Shown one piece after another: positions 49,201-61,673 of a stretch of DNA of 64,000 nucleotides. The number at the start of each line of letters is the position of its first letter. Position 1 is the first letter of the stretch. This stretch comes from Epiperipatus broadwayi (taxonomy: Eukaryota > Onychophora > Udeonychophora > Euonychophora > Peripatidae), in the NCBI GenBank assembly GCA_028023455.1, contig JAQFVV010006200.1, positions 7,924,521-7,988,520 of the forward strand, read 5' to 3'. The translations under genes were made by a program, and so were the position numbers. The notes beneath the pieces are model-generated. The model ran no database searches. It had not been told where the DNA came from and saw only the letters and a program-made list of their open reading frames with translations.

Positions 49201-51462
49201 ACTGAAATAGAATAAATTATTGCTAAAGGCTTAAATTGATCCATGTGTTTGAGAGCTGGGGTAGAAAGATGGACTTGTAATCAAGTTTCTGGATCAAGTT
49301 TCAGCTTTGTAAATTAAAGAAAAGATAATAGCTCATAGTGGATGGTTGTTTTTTAAATTGTTGCAATCTACTTGCAAATAAGATGCTCAAATGTCACATG
49401 ATCTCTTAAGTAGCTATTATATATAGTTATTAAATTGTCTGAAGACTGAAAGAGAAGAGAGTGAAGGAAATAAAACTATAAATGCTAAATAAGATTTTGA
49501 CATTTCATGTTTAACTTTATATAGTAAAAAAAAAAAAACTGAAGAATTAGAAAGAAGAAAAAAAAATGTTCGGAAACTTAAAAGATAGAGTTTAGAAGCT
49601 AGTGAAAATTTTGACTGGATAAAAATATTACAGGTAAAAAATCATTAAAAAGGGTCAATGTAAATAGAATATCTATTGAAAAACTTTACAAGATATATAA
49701 GAATAGAGAAAATATAATTAAGCAGATATTATTAAAATGACTTTTTATCTTCTATCTTTATTCGTATTTTTTTTTTTTTAAATACCTCTAAATAAATTTA
49801 TAATATTACCATATATTTTTATTATTAGTACTGAATTTTTAAAGCAAGTAAAAAGATAAATAAACTAATTAAAAATTACAAAATGCAGTGATAAAAATTA
49901 AAAGACATAAACAATTCCAAAATCAGTTAGATAAAAAAATAATATATGTAAAAGAAATCGATTGATCGATGAATCTATAGATAAATAAACTTAAAAAAAT
50001 ATCAATAAATAGTAAACAAGGTGAAGATAAAATAAAGAAAGAAAAAAAATAGATAGGAAAATGAAAATGCTAACGGATGCAAAAATGAGATGGATTGATA
50101 GATAGAAAAATCAATAGTTTGGAATATTATTTTAACTTTTACATAATAATTTTAAAAAATTCAATATCCTTTTAAAATATTCTTTTTATAAAACTGTTAA
50201 AACAATTTGTAACATTTAAAGGCTTTACTTAATATATTTGATTAAGTTATTATGAAGTTAGAAATTTTTCAGATGGCAGATTCCGAGTTCAATGAATTAA
50301 GCAAATTTACTCTTTTCCAATCTCAGAGCACATTTGAAAAACATAACGACAGGAAATTTGTGCTTCCGATTTGCTTAAAGATATATAAAAATAAGAACAG
50401 TAGTTAAAAAAATTTATATGTATGTATTTAGTTTTCATGAAAATGAGACTTATATATATCAAAAGTATATGACCAGGGGCTATTCTAAATATATATTATA
50501 AAAATGATACTTTATTCTTTATATTTTTGATACTTTCGCAAATATATAGCGATGTGCATAAATAAATAAATTTCATAATCACTCAATAGGCATCAATATT
50601 CATTCCTAAACTCTCATTATTCAGTATTTGGTTAAAATATTAAAATAGGAAAAAACAAACTTCACTGCTAGTTTTGAAATGAAACTATTTTTAGACAGTA
50701 TATTGTGCTTATTTAACATCTGTCCTTTCACCCTTGTGAACATAAAACAAATTTATATTTAAATATTAAACAGATTTCAATATTCAAAGTATGCATTGGA
50801 AGATAAAAATCACTAAAACCATTAATTAGACTGATTACACAATAAAAGAATTTCAGTAAAGTGATTTATCGACATATATACTACTAACAAATTGCCATAG
50901 TGGAATGAGAAGGCAAACATCAGCCTTATATATAAACTGTATTTGACGATATTCAGTAAAATGTAATAAGAAGCTGATTAAACCAAATGGTAACTTGCAG
51001 GATTATGTAATATTACGGCAACAAACTTTCAAATTGTTGATGATGATCAAAACAAGTGCTCTGTAATATTTTAAAATTATTCCATCACAATGATTTTGTT
51101 TTTCAGAGTACTGGTATATTTCCAAATGCATGATCTAATCCCAGATGATTGATAAAAATATAATCTGTTAAAAATCGCTTTCTATTTGTATCTAACATTG
51201 ATAAGAATCATAATGCAGGAAAACTACCTTTTGATAAAGGATTATCCTGTGAACTTGACTCTAACCATTCTGCATATTTTATTAATTCTTTCTTGTCATT
51301 GCTTTTGGTTTTTAGCTAGCACAAAGCAAAGACACAGAGAATGCTGATTGCACATATTAATTATTTTAATTAATTAATTATAAATGATAAAGGGACATAG
51401 ATAAATTAGAATGGAATGCAAATAAAGAAATCAATATAACTATACCACAGTTATATATATAC
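49201..51462. other. AT-rich DNA, no features seen
   Basis: Long A/T-rich stretches without coding-like frames or repeat partners. Confidence 0.45.
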
Positions 51463-51613
51463 TGTAATGGTCGGACTTAATATAATTCAATGATTAACAT
51501 TTATATAATTTACACAGGCATCACTTGGCTTTAAGCATCAGAAAATAAACCAATACATATATATATACATTTAAAACAATATTTTATTTAATAATATAAT
51601 GATGACCATTACA
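51463..51613. mobile_element. 151-bp foldback element with TGTAATGGTC ends
   Basis: A perfect 10-bp terminal inverted repeat TGTAATGGTC (51463-51472; mirror GACCATTACA at 51604-51613). The left side abuts a TA repeat, as at the larger TGTAACGG element. Too short to encode anything. Confidence 0.5.
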
Positions 51614-51889
51614 CAGACCCTATTTGTAATACCAGGCTAAATCAAGGAAAACACAAGTTACTCCTGATAAATGAGGTTAGGCCACACAATCTTATATTTA
51701 AAGAAATTAACAAATTATACAATAATAGTTTGATTACAAATACAATTAATTGATATACAATTTATTTTCTTTTAATAAAATCTCTTTAATCTATATACAT
51801 TATTGCCTTATTCTATATGCACACAGAAAGACAATACTCATACATAAATGTCCAAGGTTTAATTGTTAAGTTTAATTTTATTCTCCATT

Positions 51890-52424
51890 TACATTATAAT
51901 ATTGGCATAATTTTCTGTAGATGAGTTGTATTTATTTTTGTAAACACTTTGTATAAAACTTATAGGTCTGTAATTTCTATTATCTTCTTTATCAACTTTT
52001 TTAAATATTAATACTGCATTCGTACAATCATCTGGTACATCTATCATTTAGACATTTGGTACATAAATTTTCCAAAAAAAATTATATTTCTTCACCTGCT
52101 TCTTTTAATATATCGATTATAATTTCATTATTACATGTAGCTTTTCCTTTCTTCATAAATTTAATTGCATGTCTCACTTCTTCATTTAAAATTCTGGGCA
52201 ATTCAGAAGATATAATAGATGTAGGAAGTACTAATCTTTTATTAGTATATAATTCTTGATAAAACTCTTCTACCCATTTCATGATGTCATGTCTCTTGTT
52301 AGTAATAGTTCCATCTTTTTTTCTTATGACTGATATAAGTTTCCTACCAATACCAAAATGTTATCTTACACTTTTGAAACTTTTATCCTCTTCTACAGCT
52401 TTCCTTGCTAATTCACAATTATAC
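51890..52424 (-). pseudogene. Inverted 5' part of an RTE-type LINE
   Basis: The minus strand, read from 52424 leftward, encodes LARKAVEEDKSFKSVR, IGRKLISVIRKKDGTITNKR, HDIMKWVEEFYQELYTNKR, the conserved IKFMKKGKAT segment before the RT palm, then VPDDCTNAVLIFKKVDKED and NRNYRPISFI (RT motif 1) near 51950. Stops occur, for example after KFMYQMSK. This is the segment that normally lies directly upstream of the part found on the plus strand from 52425. Confidence 0.8.
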
Positions 52425-53600
52425 TTTTAACCAACCAAGAAAACAAGCTGGATTAAAAAGTCGTTTTAGTATAGTAGATCATATCCAAGTATTAAGAGAA
52501 GTTATAGAAAGGACCAGTGAATATGAGTTGCCATTATGGTTGGGATCTGTAGATTATGAAAAGGCATTTAATTCTATAAGCATTTCTTAAGTGATTAAAG
52601 CATTGGAACATCAAAATATAGACCAGGATTCATATTCTAAAGAATATTTATAAAAATGCAACAGCAATAATTAGATTACATAATGCTAGGAAAGTTAATA
52701 TTGAGAAGGGTATAAGACAGGGTGACTCCATATCTCCAAAACTTTTTACAGCAGTGATGCAAGAAGTATTTTGTGGATTGAAATGGGAAGATAAAGGAGT
52801 AAACAAAAATGGAGATTATTTAAGTCATTTAGATTTTGCAGATGATGTAGTTGTTTTTGCAAATAATGCTTTAGAGCTTCAGGAAATGTTGAAACAGTTA
52901 TCAGATGAAAGTAGGACTAAAGGTAAATGTTAAAAAGACTAAAATAATGTTCAATGAATTTTCTCAAAATATAAAAATAAAGATTGATTATAATGAGTTA
53001 GAAGAAGTTAACAACTACAAATACCTTGGTCAAATTATTATTACAAATGGAAACATAACAGATTAAATTAATCATAGGATTACACTTGGTTGGAGTGTTT
53101 TTCGTAATAATGACTTAATACTAAAAGGAAATATGCCTTTGTATTTGAAAAGGAAGGTTGTTAATAAATCTGTTTTACCAGCTTACTTATGGATCTTGGA
53201 CATTTAATAGAAGAGCAATATACTGACTTCAGACCACCCAAAGAAGTATGAAAAGATATATGTTAGGAGTAACAAGAAGAGATTGAAAATGCAATATATG
53301 GGTAAGAGAACAAACAGGTGCTACTGACATCGTTGAAAGAATTAAAAGACTGAAGTGGAGTTGAGTTGGACATGTTGCTAAAAGAGATGATAATAGATGG
53401 ACAATTGAAATATTAAACTGGATTCCAAGAGATTGTAAAAGATCCAGAAAGTGACCACATGTGAGATGTATGGATGAAATAAGAAAGTGTGCAGGGGTGA
53501 TATGAAGAAGATAGGTTAGAGATCAGAGAAGCTGGATTGAACTTAGAGAGACCTTCATCGTGTAGTGGACTGATAATGGTTGACAATGATGATGATGATT
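52425..53600 (+). pseudogene. 3' part of an RTE-type LINE
   Basis: Starts NQPRKQAGLKSRFSIVDHIQ (RT motif 2), continues PLWLGSVDYEKAFNS (motif A), then after frameshifts YKNATAIIRLH, GIRQGDSISPKLFTA (motif B), LDFADDVVVFANNA (FADD catalytic box), NNYKYLGQIIITNGN, LILKGNMPLYLKRK, and the class signature IKRLKWS with GHVAKRDDNRW, ending near 53570 followed by a GATGAT-type 3' tail. Several shifts and stops mean it is dead. It begins within tens of residues of where the inverted piece at 51890-52424 ends in protein order, which is what twin priming produces. Confidence 0.85.
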
Positions 53601-55036
53601 CATATAGTTATAAATAATAAAATACATTCACCATATAATGAACTCCAACTTCAATAGACTTAAAATACAACTCTATCCATTTATGAATCCATAAATATAA
53701 AACATTTCTTTGATTCACATGTTTACTAGTGCCAACACATACATATATTCTATGTAGGATAGACATCAAAGCTATCTTTATAACAATAATTATAAGGAAT
53801 GGACTTTTTTAGATCTACAACTACTATAAGAGTGTCTTTTAAATTCTATTCAAATTTAATAAAACATCTTTACTTAACAATACTTATTAAGATAGCCAAT
53901 CCTATTTCAATATAACTACAATATATACAGGAATGACTCACTTTGATACTGATCCCTAATTCATAAAACCAAGATAGGAATGTATTCATCCATATGAATG
54001 CAAATATATATAACTATTTAACAGTGAACAAACAACTGCATATATATGTAATATAAATTCATCTACAAAATCTAATTCTCAGTAATCAAATATATGATTA
54101 ATTATGAATAAATGGATAATGGATACAATTATATCAATAACTCTGATTATTCAAGTCTTGGACATTTCATGTGCGGTCATTGCATTTTACATTTTATCAT
54201 TATTTTTTTACTCTTTCCTCTGTAAGTAATAATTTGTACAAAGTTAATTTCAATATATTTAATAAGTATTAAAAAGAAATTGTTATAATATTATTCACTT
54301 CAATAACATATATAATAGAAGTGAATTTTTTTTTTCGTTTTTTAAAACTGACAATTTCTATTCATAATATGCAGATTACAAACATTAAATATAAACTCAA
54401 ATTAGTTAGGATAAAGTTCAAGCAGTCTTTTAAATATAAAACTTACAAAACAATTTAGTTGGTATTTATTTCTTCTTTCTAATAGATATTAAATAGTTCA
54501 ATATGATTTCCCAAGTTCTATGCGTAGTATCTGAAATAAATATTGTTCTGCATTTTCACAAGTTATTTAAAGTAATTCAAGTATTCACTTAAGGTAAATC
54601 TAGCTAGTTGTGTTCCTTTCCTTCATTTCTATTCACTAAACATAGTGAAGGTTTGATAAGTCTGAATGAAGTAAGAATACAGTCTGATTTATGAAAAGAA
54701 AATTTTCAAACTATTTCAGTTCTCTTTTTAAAAAACAAATTTGCATATTAGAGGGGGAAATATTTTTAATGAATAATAGATTGTTCATTTCAATATATAT
54801 ATATTAATACTTTGAATGTGTACATTCCTCAGATATATTGTATATATTCACCTTCAATTTAAACATTAGTTTTATTTTTCTTTATTTCATTATTGTTCAT
54901 CAATATCCATGAAATTATAATTCATTAAATTACAAAGTTGGGACTCCTTCTGATTTATCCCCCTAACAAATTAAATATTAAGTGATATATAAAAGAAAAA
55001 GAAAACAAATACTAGAACAAAGAGAAAATAATTTAT
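53601..55036. other. AT-rich DNA, no features seen
   Basis: No repeats or coding signal recognised. Confidence 0.45.
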
Positions 55037-55329
55037 AATAAACACATTTCTTGTGCACTAAAAAGCAAAAAATAAATGTTGTTTTTTTTTTTAAATTACA
55101 TAATAAATAATTGTTTCTTTGACCAGAATTGTTTTTATATTTAACTTTGAATAAAATCATAGCTGTCCTGAAATTAATTAAAACCAATCATTAGTTATAA
55201 AAATTAGTAATTGAATTAATTAGTTTCTGGATAACCTATGCATTTATTTCAAGTTAAATATAAAAATCCTAATTGTGGTCAAAGAAAACAATGAATTTTG
55301 GCTTTTTAGTGGACAATAAATAAAAGGTT
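55037..55329. mobile_element. Palindromic MITE, copy 1
   Basis: Mirror arms with TGTGCACTAAAAAGC and GCTTTTTAGTGGACAATAAA, then TTGTTTCTTTGACCA and TGGTCAAAGAAAACAA. Same family as 61391-61673. No coding capacity. Confidence 0.6.
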
Positions 55330-55503
55330 TATTATAAAATATTACATACCTTAACTTTTTAATATTCAGAAATTTTGTAATTATTCCTATTTAAAATAGA
55401 GAATAAAAGTGACATCTCTGTAATATTTGAAAGAAAATTTATGTGCATTAAAATTTGATTCCAATACTATTTTATGTAAGAAGCATTTTAAAAATAGAAA
55501 CCT

Positions 55504-55612
55504 GTCAAGCATTGGTGGTCAAGAGGTCAGCGACAGCTGCTTTACAAGCAGTTATCCCGGGTTAGCAGGTTCACTTCCTGGCTGATGCTATGACACATGA
55601 AGAAAAAAAATG
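55504..55612 (+). repeat. tRNA-derived SINE, family D, copy 1
   Basis: The A-box TGGTCAAGAGG fits TRGYNNARNNG exactly; the B-box region AGGTTCACTTCC differs at one key base. A conserved core (TTACAAGCAGTTATCCCGGG, GCTGATGCTATGACACATG) and an A-rich tail follow. Flanking GAAACCT (55497-55503 and 55613-55619) is a likely target duplication. Confidence 0.75.
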
Positions 55613-56575
55613 GAAACCTTTACAATCAAAAGAAAATAAAATTTCATCCATTTTTTTAAAAAAGCAACTTTTATAATCAAGAGAAATTAAGATTTATTTT
55701 TATTTCTATTTAACGCTTTTTAGTGAAAATTTTTAAAAATATACTCTCCTCTTGTGCATAGCACTAAAAATTTACTGAACCTATGTCACCATGTTTGTGT
55801 TTTATATAGATGGTCTATACATCTATGATTATTATTATGTAACTTATATATATGAGAGAGAATATGTGTACATGTGTCATATCTTGATGTTTTTCAAACA
55901 TTTTTACAGATCACTTAGTACTTCCTTATGGTACAGTAGCATTCACTTTTCTAGTAAAGTTTCCTCTAAATATTTGTGAAAATTAAACATGGATACTTTT
56001 GCAGGTCAGTTTTGATTAGAAGATATCATATTAGATCATTTCTGGAGAACATTCTTTGGTGTAGTGCAGTTATCAGGTTACTGTTTAAGGTTCTATTTGC
56101 ATTATGTCTTGGAAATTTGCCTGTTCCTCCTAAATACTGCATGGCTGAAAAGCAATTACCCAATACTTGTCTGATGGCCGTAACCAATTATTTTGAGAAT
56201 GCCAGAAAACTAAATATGACTTGTTATCATTGCAAAGAAAAATATATTGAAAAATATTTTTTTATAATGACCACTTGCTTCCTTACTTTTTCAGATTGTA
56301 AGAGAAGCTATTTTTCCTATTGATGCAGTCAGGGTTTATTAGACCTAGATAACAAATGTTGCTAATATTGTCTTTACTTGACCAATTTTTTAGTTTCTAC
56401 AGTAAATACTAAGTGACTGAATTTTTACTGAAGTCTGCAACCTAAAGTTTGCAATCTGTAAACTGACAAAAAACAACAACTAATATCTTCTTCAGAATCT
56501 CTTTTATAAACTTTCTGGTATCAACATCTACATGCTTACAAAAACACATTTTCCATAATTTAGAAACTAAGCTAT
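55613..56575. other. AT-rich DNA with an unassigned 115-residue frame
   Basis: The frame at 55976-56323 has two hydrophobic stretches and five cysteines in its second half (including CYHCKEKY), but I recognise no family. Start context and flanks give no support for a gene. Confidence 0.3.
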
Positions 56576-57196
56576 CTATTTGCACAATATATATTTTAAA
56601 AATAACACAGACTTTTTTATCTTCCTTTTAAAATCCTTAATTACTTGTAGCTTAATTTATGGATAATGGATTTGTAATATGCCTTTACAAAATTGAATTT
56701 CCTATAATGCAGTAGTCCCCAACCTTTTTGCACTTAAGAGCACATTCTATAATACCGGCCAGGTGGCGGGCACCATTTATTTTTTCAATGTAAATTTATA
56801 GTTGGATATTGTTAATGATAGACTCTTTTATGCTGTAAAAGTATAGTATGACCTACAATTTAATTACAATATAATACAATAATTTATAAGAAATCTTAAA
56901 AATTAAATTTATTTGTATCAGATAAATAATTTTTTATAGTGTTCGAATAGTGGCGGGCACACGTCCAATGGGCTGCGGGCATAGGGTTGGGGACCCCTGC
57001 TATAATGAATTTGAGCTTTAAATTATGATATTTACATTTGCACAATATATATTTTAAGAATAACACAGACTTTTTTATATTCCTTTTAAAATCCTTAATT
57101 AATTGTAGCTTAATTTATGGATAATGGATTTATAATATGCCTTTACAAAATTGAATTTCCTATAATAAATTTGAGCTTTACATTATGATATTTACT
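56576..57196. repeat. Tandem duplication of about 160 bp, first copy split by a hAT MITE
   Basis: Unit 1 is 56576-56709 plus 57008-57035; unit 2 is 57036-57196. Long shared runs include GCACAATATATATTTTA and TTACAAAATTGAATTTCC. Unit 2 preserves the empty site of the hAT insertion. Confidence 0.85.
56710..56999. mobile_element. Non-autonomous hAT element (290 bp)
   Basis: Ends are CAGTAGTCCCCAACCTTTTTG and, mirrored on the right, CAGGGGTCCCCAACC, the classic hAT terminal sequence. An exact 8-bp target duplication CTATAATG flanks it (56702-56709 and 57000-57007). Both subterminal regions carry GTGGCGGGCAC. There is no transposase; it would depend on a hAT transposase elsewhere. Confidence 0.92.
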
Positions 57197-58560
57197 ATAA
57201 GTTAATGCATTCAAATACATATCTTCAGTGATTATATTTTTTGACTAACCATATCTACCACTCTAAGATAAGTAATGTGCATTTGCCAAGTCCAATATCC
57301 CTTACTATTATAATGAAAGGTGGAATTTTGGTATCATGACCACACCCTACAAATTTATATAGTTTCTAATATTTTTGCACAAATATTAAATACAAATAGT
57401 ACTTTAATTTCAGCACTGAACAGTTCCTTAAAGTCACTTATGCAACTATGTTTACCTTTTTTTTCCCAGCCTCAAAATCTTCTAAAATATTAAACAAACA
57501 AGCAATTGAAATTATTTAACATTGTAAATTTATTCTACATCTATATATTTGAAGATACAAATTTTTCCATATATTTGTTTAATTGTTTACATTTTGATCA
57601 ATATGTATGACTATAATGTCAAAATATTGTAAATTTTATTAAGTTACTTTTGTGACTCAAAACCTTGTATTCTTTTATATTTTTAAGATTTATTCTATTT
57701 GGTATCAAGAACCTGTTTTATGATCATGACTATGTGTATATGTGTGCTTATGAGTGTGTGTGAATATTGTTTTTGGGTTTGTCCATGTGTATAGTTTCTT
57801 GTTCTTAGTATAATAACACCAAGATTTCAACTACATCTCATCTACCATCATGAACATACGTGTATGCACAGACACGCGGTAATACATAAAACACATATTA
57901 CAAATAATAAGTAGTGTAAGTGGTATTTACAATGCACATAAACACTCATGTACACGTTTATTTGCCAATTAGTACACTCTAATAAACAGCTTAACATATA
58001 AATGATTGAGGTCAACATAATAAAAAAATAAATTTTAATTTACACAAATATTAGTAATGTCAGTTAAAAACATTAGTTTTAAAAAAAATATTTCTCCAAG
58101 TAGACATAACATTTCACTTACATATATAAAATAAAAACAAACCTATTGTTTAATAACCATGAAAACTAACCAGGACTAAGAACTTTAGAACTTGAAGATG
58201 ATTAAGGGCAAGTATTTCAATGCAACCCATTGTTCAAAAGATAAAAGTTTAGTCAGCAACCATTTAGAAGAATAGAAATATTAATTGTGTAAATTATTAA
58301 GTAGTTGTAATACATCGTTCGAAAATTTATTAAAAGAATAACTTCGTTTCTATTAGCATATATATATCATTTCAAAACTTTTAATGTTTAATAACTTATA
58401 AGCAAGAATATTAAAACCAATAAATATTATTAAATGTGAAAACTATTAAGGAATAGCCGTATATCATTCAAAATTTATTAAAAGAATTAACTTCTTGTCT
58501 GCTAATCTATATATATTGTAGAACCGCATTTTAGAACTTTTAACTTTAAATCAGTTATAA
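57197..58560. other. AT-rich DNA, no features seen
   Basis: No coding or repeat features recognised. Confidence 0.45.
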
Positions 58561-58573
58561 GTAAGAACATTTA

Positions 58574-58676
58574 GTTAAGCGGGTGGTCGTGAGGTCAGCA
58601 CAGCCGCCTTACAAGCAGTTGTCCCGGGTTAGCAGTTTGCTTACTGGCCGATGCTATGACACATGGAAAAAAAAAA
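58574..58676 (+). repeat. tRNA-derived SINE, family D, copy 2
   Basis: Same core as 55504-55612 (CTTACAAGCAGTTGTCCCGG, GCCGATGCTATGACACATGG) with an A-run tail. The 13-bp flanks GTAAGAACATTTA (58561-58573) and GTAAGATCATTTA (58677-58689) form a target duplication with one difference, typical of LINE-mobilised SINEs. The A-box has one mutation. Confidence 0.8.
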
Positions 58677-58750
58677 GTAAGATCATTTAATCACTAAATC
58701 ACTATGATGGTCAAATATCCAATATGATTTATTTGTCCATAATGTTGTCA

Positions 58751-59361
58751 TAAATAAATAATCAATCAAACAGAATTGAAATAAACAACTATTAATAATT
58801 ATATTTAAATATTTATCAAACCAGCTTTCATCTCCATTGAGACCTTCTCAAGATATTATATTATACAATTCACATAAACAAATAATAATATTCACTCCAT
58901 CTACTGGACATTATTTACATTATATTTCATTTTCTTTTTAAACATGTCCATATATTATAAATAAGTAAATTTAACATATTATACAATTGGAAAGTGTAGG
59001 AAATGGTCATATGTAAATACCAATTTATTTATTTATTTTTATTTTTTAAAAGATGTAAAATATATATTTAATTATTTTTTTTTTTTTTTGGGGGGGGAGG
59101 GGATATTATTAAAATTTTTAGATGTATAATATGTTAAATTTATTTACTTATAATATATGGACATGTTTAAAAAGAAAATGAAATATAATGTAAATAATGT
59201 CCAGTAGATGGAGTGAATATTATTATTTGTTTATGTGAATTGTATAATATAATATCTTGAGAAGGTCTCAATGGAGATGAAAGCCGGTTTGATAAATATT
59301 TAAATATAATTATTAATAGTTGTTTATTTCAATCTTGTTTGATTGATTATTTATTTATTTA
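58751..59361. mobile_element. 611-bp near-perfect palindrome
   Basis: Arms of about 235 bp (58751-58985 and 59123-59361) are inverted copies with very few differences. The 137-bp spacer holds T runs and a G8 run near 59090. No coding capacity. The low divergence suggests a recent foldback element or inverted duplication; no target duplication is apparent. Confidence 0.75.
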
Positions 59362-60327
59362 AGAACATTTAAATTATTTAAAAGTTACTACAATGTTTCT
59401 GGGCTAAACAACTTGTGATGGAGGTCTTGTGTGAATGCTTATCAGAAGATCCATTAAATGCCCAATTGTGATATCAAAATTATATAAAATGAGCTTTCAT
59501 CTTAGTTCCAGTATATCAGCTTGTAGAAGATGGAATAGATGCCATGAGAGGTTAGCATCTTATGAAAGCCAATCAATAGTGCTCACTCTGCCAATGTCTA
59601 AATTCCTGAAGGAGTTTGAATCTACAAGATCAAGAGACTTTGCTGTAATGTTTAAAAACATTTTATAGAACATTTTTAAGACAGAAGGGTTATTCAAACC
59701 ATTCAAGTGGACAGTCTGAACTCTGAACTTTATCTATGAACAATGGGAAAGCTTATGCCTTGTTTGGATCATTACATGTATCAAATCACAGAATAAAAAG
59801 GGGGGATTTCAGCTTATAGGGTGAACAAATATTTTGTTTTGTAATTAATATAATCTAGATTTCCCTTCTTGAACAAACATGACAGATTGTCCAACTTAAT
59901 ATGGGAGGTAAGTGCTTTACCCACATTAAGAATACTCACTATATATAAGACAATTATTTGTTAACTTGTTATACTAATTAACTTATCTTTGTTTATTTTT
60001 TATTCAGTATGAAAGATTAATCTTCTTGAATGCATGTGTTTTACTGTCAACAGTAAATTATTAATATACAGGGGGTTTCTTTACCAAGGAAGATGGACTT
60101 TACTGTTTGGATTTAAATTTAAACTTGTTAGAATTTTTATGTTAAATTTTAATGAATTTGTAAATAGTTAGTGCTAATGATGTATACCTAACAGGAATAG
60201 AAAGGGGATAGTTTGAATCATCAATTATATTATGAAATGTTGGGGATGCATGCTGGGCACTTATCAAATTGTTGTTTAAACTCTAGTTTGAATAGTTATT
60301 GATATTTATTTGTTAAATTAAAATATT
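59362..60327. other. AT-rich DNA with an unassigned 77-residue frame
   Basis: The frame at 59435-59668 starts MLIRRSIKCPIVISK; it has a less AT-biased codon mix than most random frames here but no recognised family. Possibly an old TE relic. Confidence 0.3.
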
Positions 60328-60405
60328 AACACAGGCAAAACTCACTATATGTATTGCCACACACAGCAAGAAATGGTGATCATTGGCTTAAATTAAAATA
60401 TGTTG
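60328..60405 (+). repeat. Family C remnant
   Basis: Holds the left end GGCAAAACTCACTATATGT and CCACACACAGCAAG joined directly to the tail AGAAATGGTGATCATTGG. The palindrome centre and right arm are deleted. Confidence 0.6.
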
Positions 60406-61154
60406 AACTATTTTGAAATTTTAAGAAGTCTCTGATTTATCAAAACCAATTTATTTTAGTATAGCTACCTATTGTTTAAATCACATATAAACATATAATC
60501 TTTTTCTCTGATTTATCAAAACCATTCTATTTTAGTATAACTACATATTATATAAATTATATTATATAAATTACACTCTCCTTATATCTTAATATCTCAG
60601 CAAGGTTGGTTGGAAAGTCTTTAATTCACTGCACTTATATAGAAGTGAGGATATTGTTATATATGTAGATTCATCCCTGAAGAGAGTTAACCATAACTTC
60701 TCCCTGAGTTTGAAATCTATGGCATAATCAAACCTGAAAGAGAGGCAGGGAGTGGGTGAACTGATCTAATTGTATTCAGATTTAATGTGTAATTATTTGA
60801 GTTAGCCATTGGAAATGGATGCAATCATTGATCAGGCTCTTCATCATATCATTCACGGCATCCTACAGGAAGACTCTAGGTCTGATCATAGTAAGATGTG
60901 ACTCCCCTCTCTCACACTGAAATAAGGACCATTACAGTACTCATTGCAGAATAAAGATTTTCTCAACAGATAAAACTGTGAAAATTTTGAAAAAAATCTA
61001 TATTATAAGAATAACATTTTAATTAAGAAAATAGATGACATAATGTACTGTCTAGAAAGTTCTATAAAAAATTATATAGTAATAAATGAAAGTATGACAT
61101 AAAACTAAAAAAAAAACAGGTAAAGAAATAAAGAAAATGTTGACAAAGCAAAAC
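60406..61154. other. AT-rich DNA, no features seen
   Basis: A short direct repeat (TTTTAGTATAACTACATATT type) occurs near 60455 and 60530. Nothing else recognised. Confidence 0.4.
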
Positions 61155-61320
61155 ATACCACATGATATGGAGAATGTAGTAGTGATAGTGATATTTAAGA
61201 AACATGAATAGGAGAATATTAGAAATTACATATCTATAACTAATCTGTCAGTTTTATAAAAGATCTTTACTAAGATCATTGAAACTTCTCAACAGAAAAA
61301 GTTAAGGGAAGTTATAGAAT
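61155..61320 (+). pseudogene. Scrap of LINE reverse transcriptase
   Basis: In one frame with two stops: IPHDMENVVVIVIFKKHE, stop, ENIRNYISITNLSVL, stop, KIFTKIIET. This is the RT motif 1 region of RTE-like LINEs (usual pattern: IP-D-W, FKKGD, NYRPISLL, YKIFTKII). Nothing beyond this segment is recognisable. It lies just left of a MITE. Confidence 0.6.
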
Positions 61321-61390
61321 GGACGATAATTACATAGCACTAATTTTGTTTGGATTTACATATTATAATAATAGAGATAAAAAAGAATTT

Positions 61391-61673
61391 TATATTAAAT
61401 GCTTTTATTGACTGTGCACTAAAAAGAAAGAAAATAATTGTTTCTTCAACCACAATTGGAGTTTTTAGATTTGATTACAAATAAAAGCATGGGGGAGGGG
61501 TTCAGATATTAATTAAGTCAATACCTTGTTATAAAATATAAGGATTGGCTTAATTAATTTCTGGACCCTCTCCCATGCTTTTATTTCAAGTAAAATCTAC
61601 AAATTTCAATTGTGATTGGAGAAACAATTATTTTATTTATTTTTAGTGCATAATCAATAAAAGCATTTAATAT
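61391..61673. mobile_element. Palindromic MITE, copy 2
   Basis: Ends TATATTAAATGCTTTTATTG with a perfect mirror at 61654-61673; arms of about 120 bp with GTGCACTAAAAAG and AAAGCATGGGGGAGGG (mirror: CCCTCTCCCATGCTTT). TA at the ends fits a Tc1/mariner-type target. Second copy of the 55037-55329 family and better preserved. Confidence 0.7.

Noticed and set aside
55976-56323. 115-residue cysteine-containing frame as a zinc-binding protein
   Set aside because: The cysteine spacing does not fit a known zinc finger and hydrophobic segments dominate; kept only as an unassigned frame.
55504-58676. Family D repeats as functional tRNA genes
   Set aside because: The A-box and a near B-box are present, but no cloverleaf with acceptor stem pairing is apparent, and both copies have A-rich tails and target duplications typical of SINEs.
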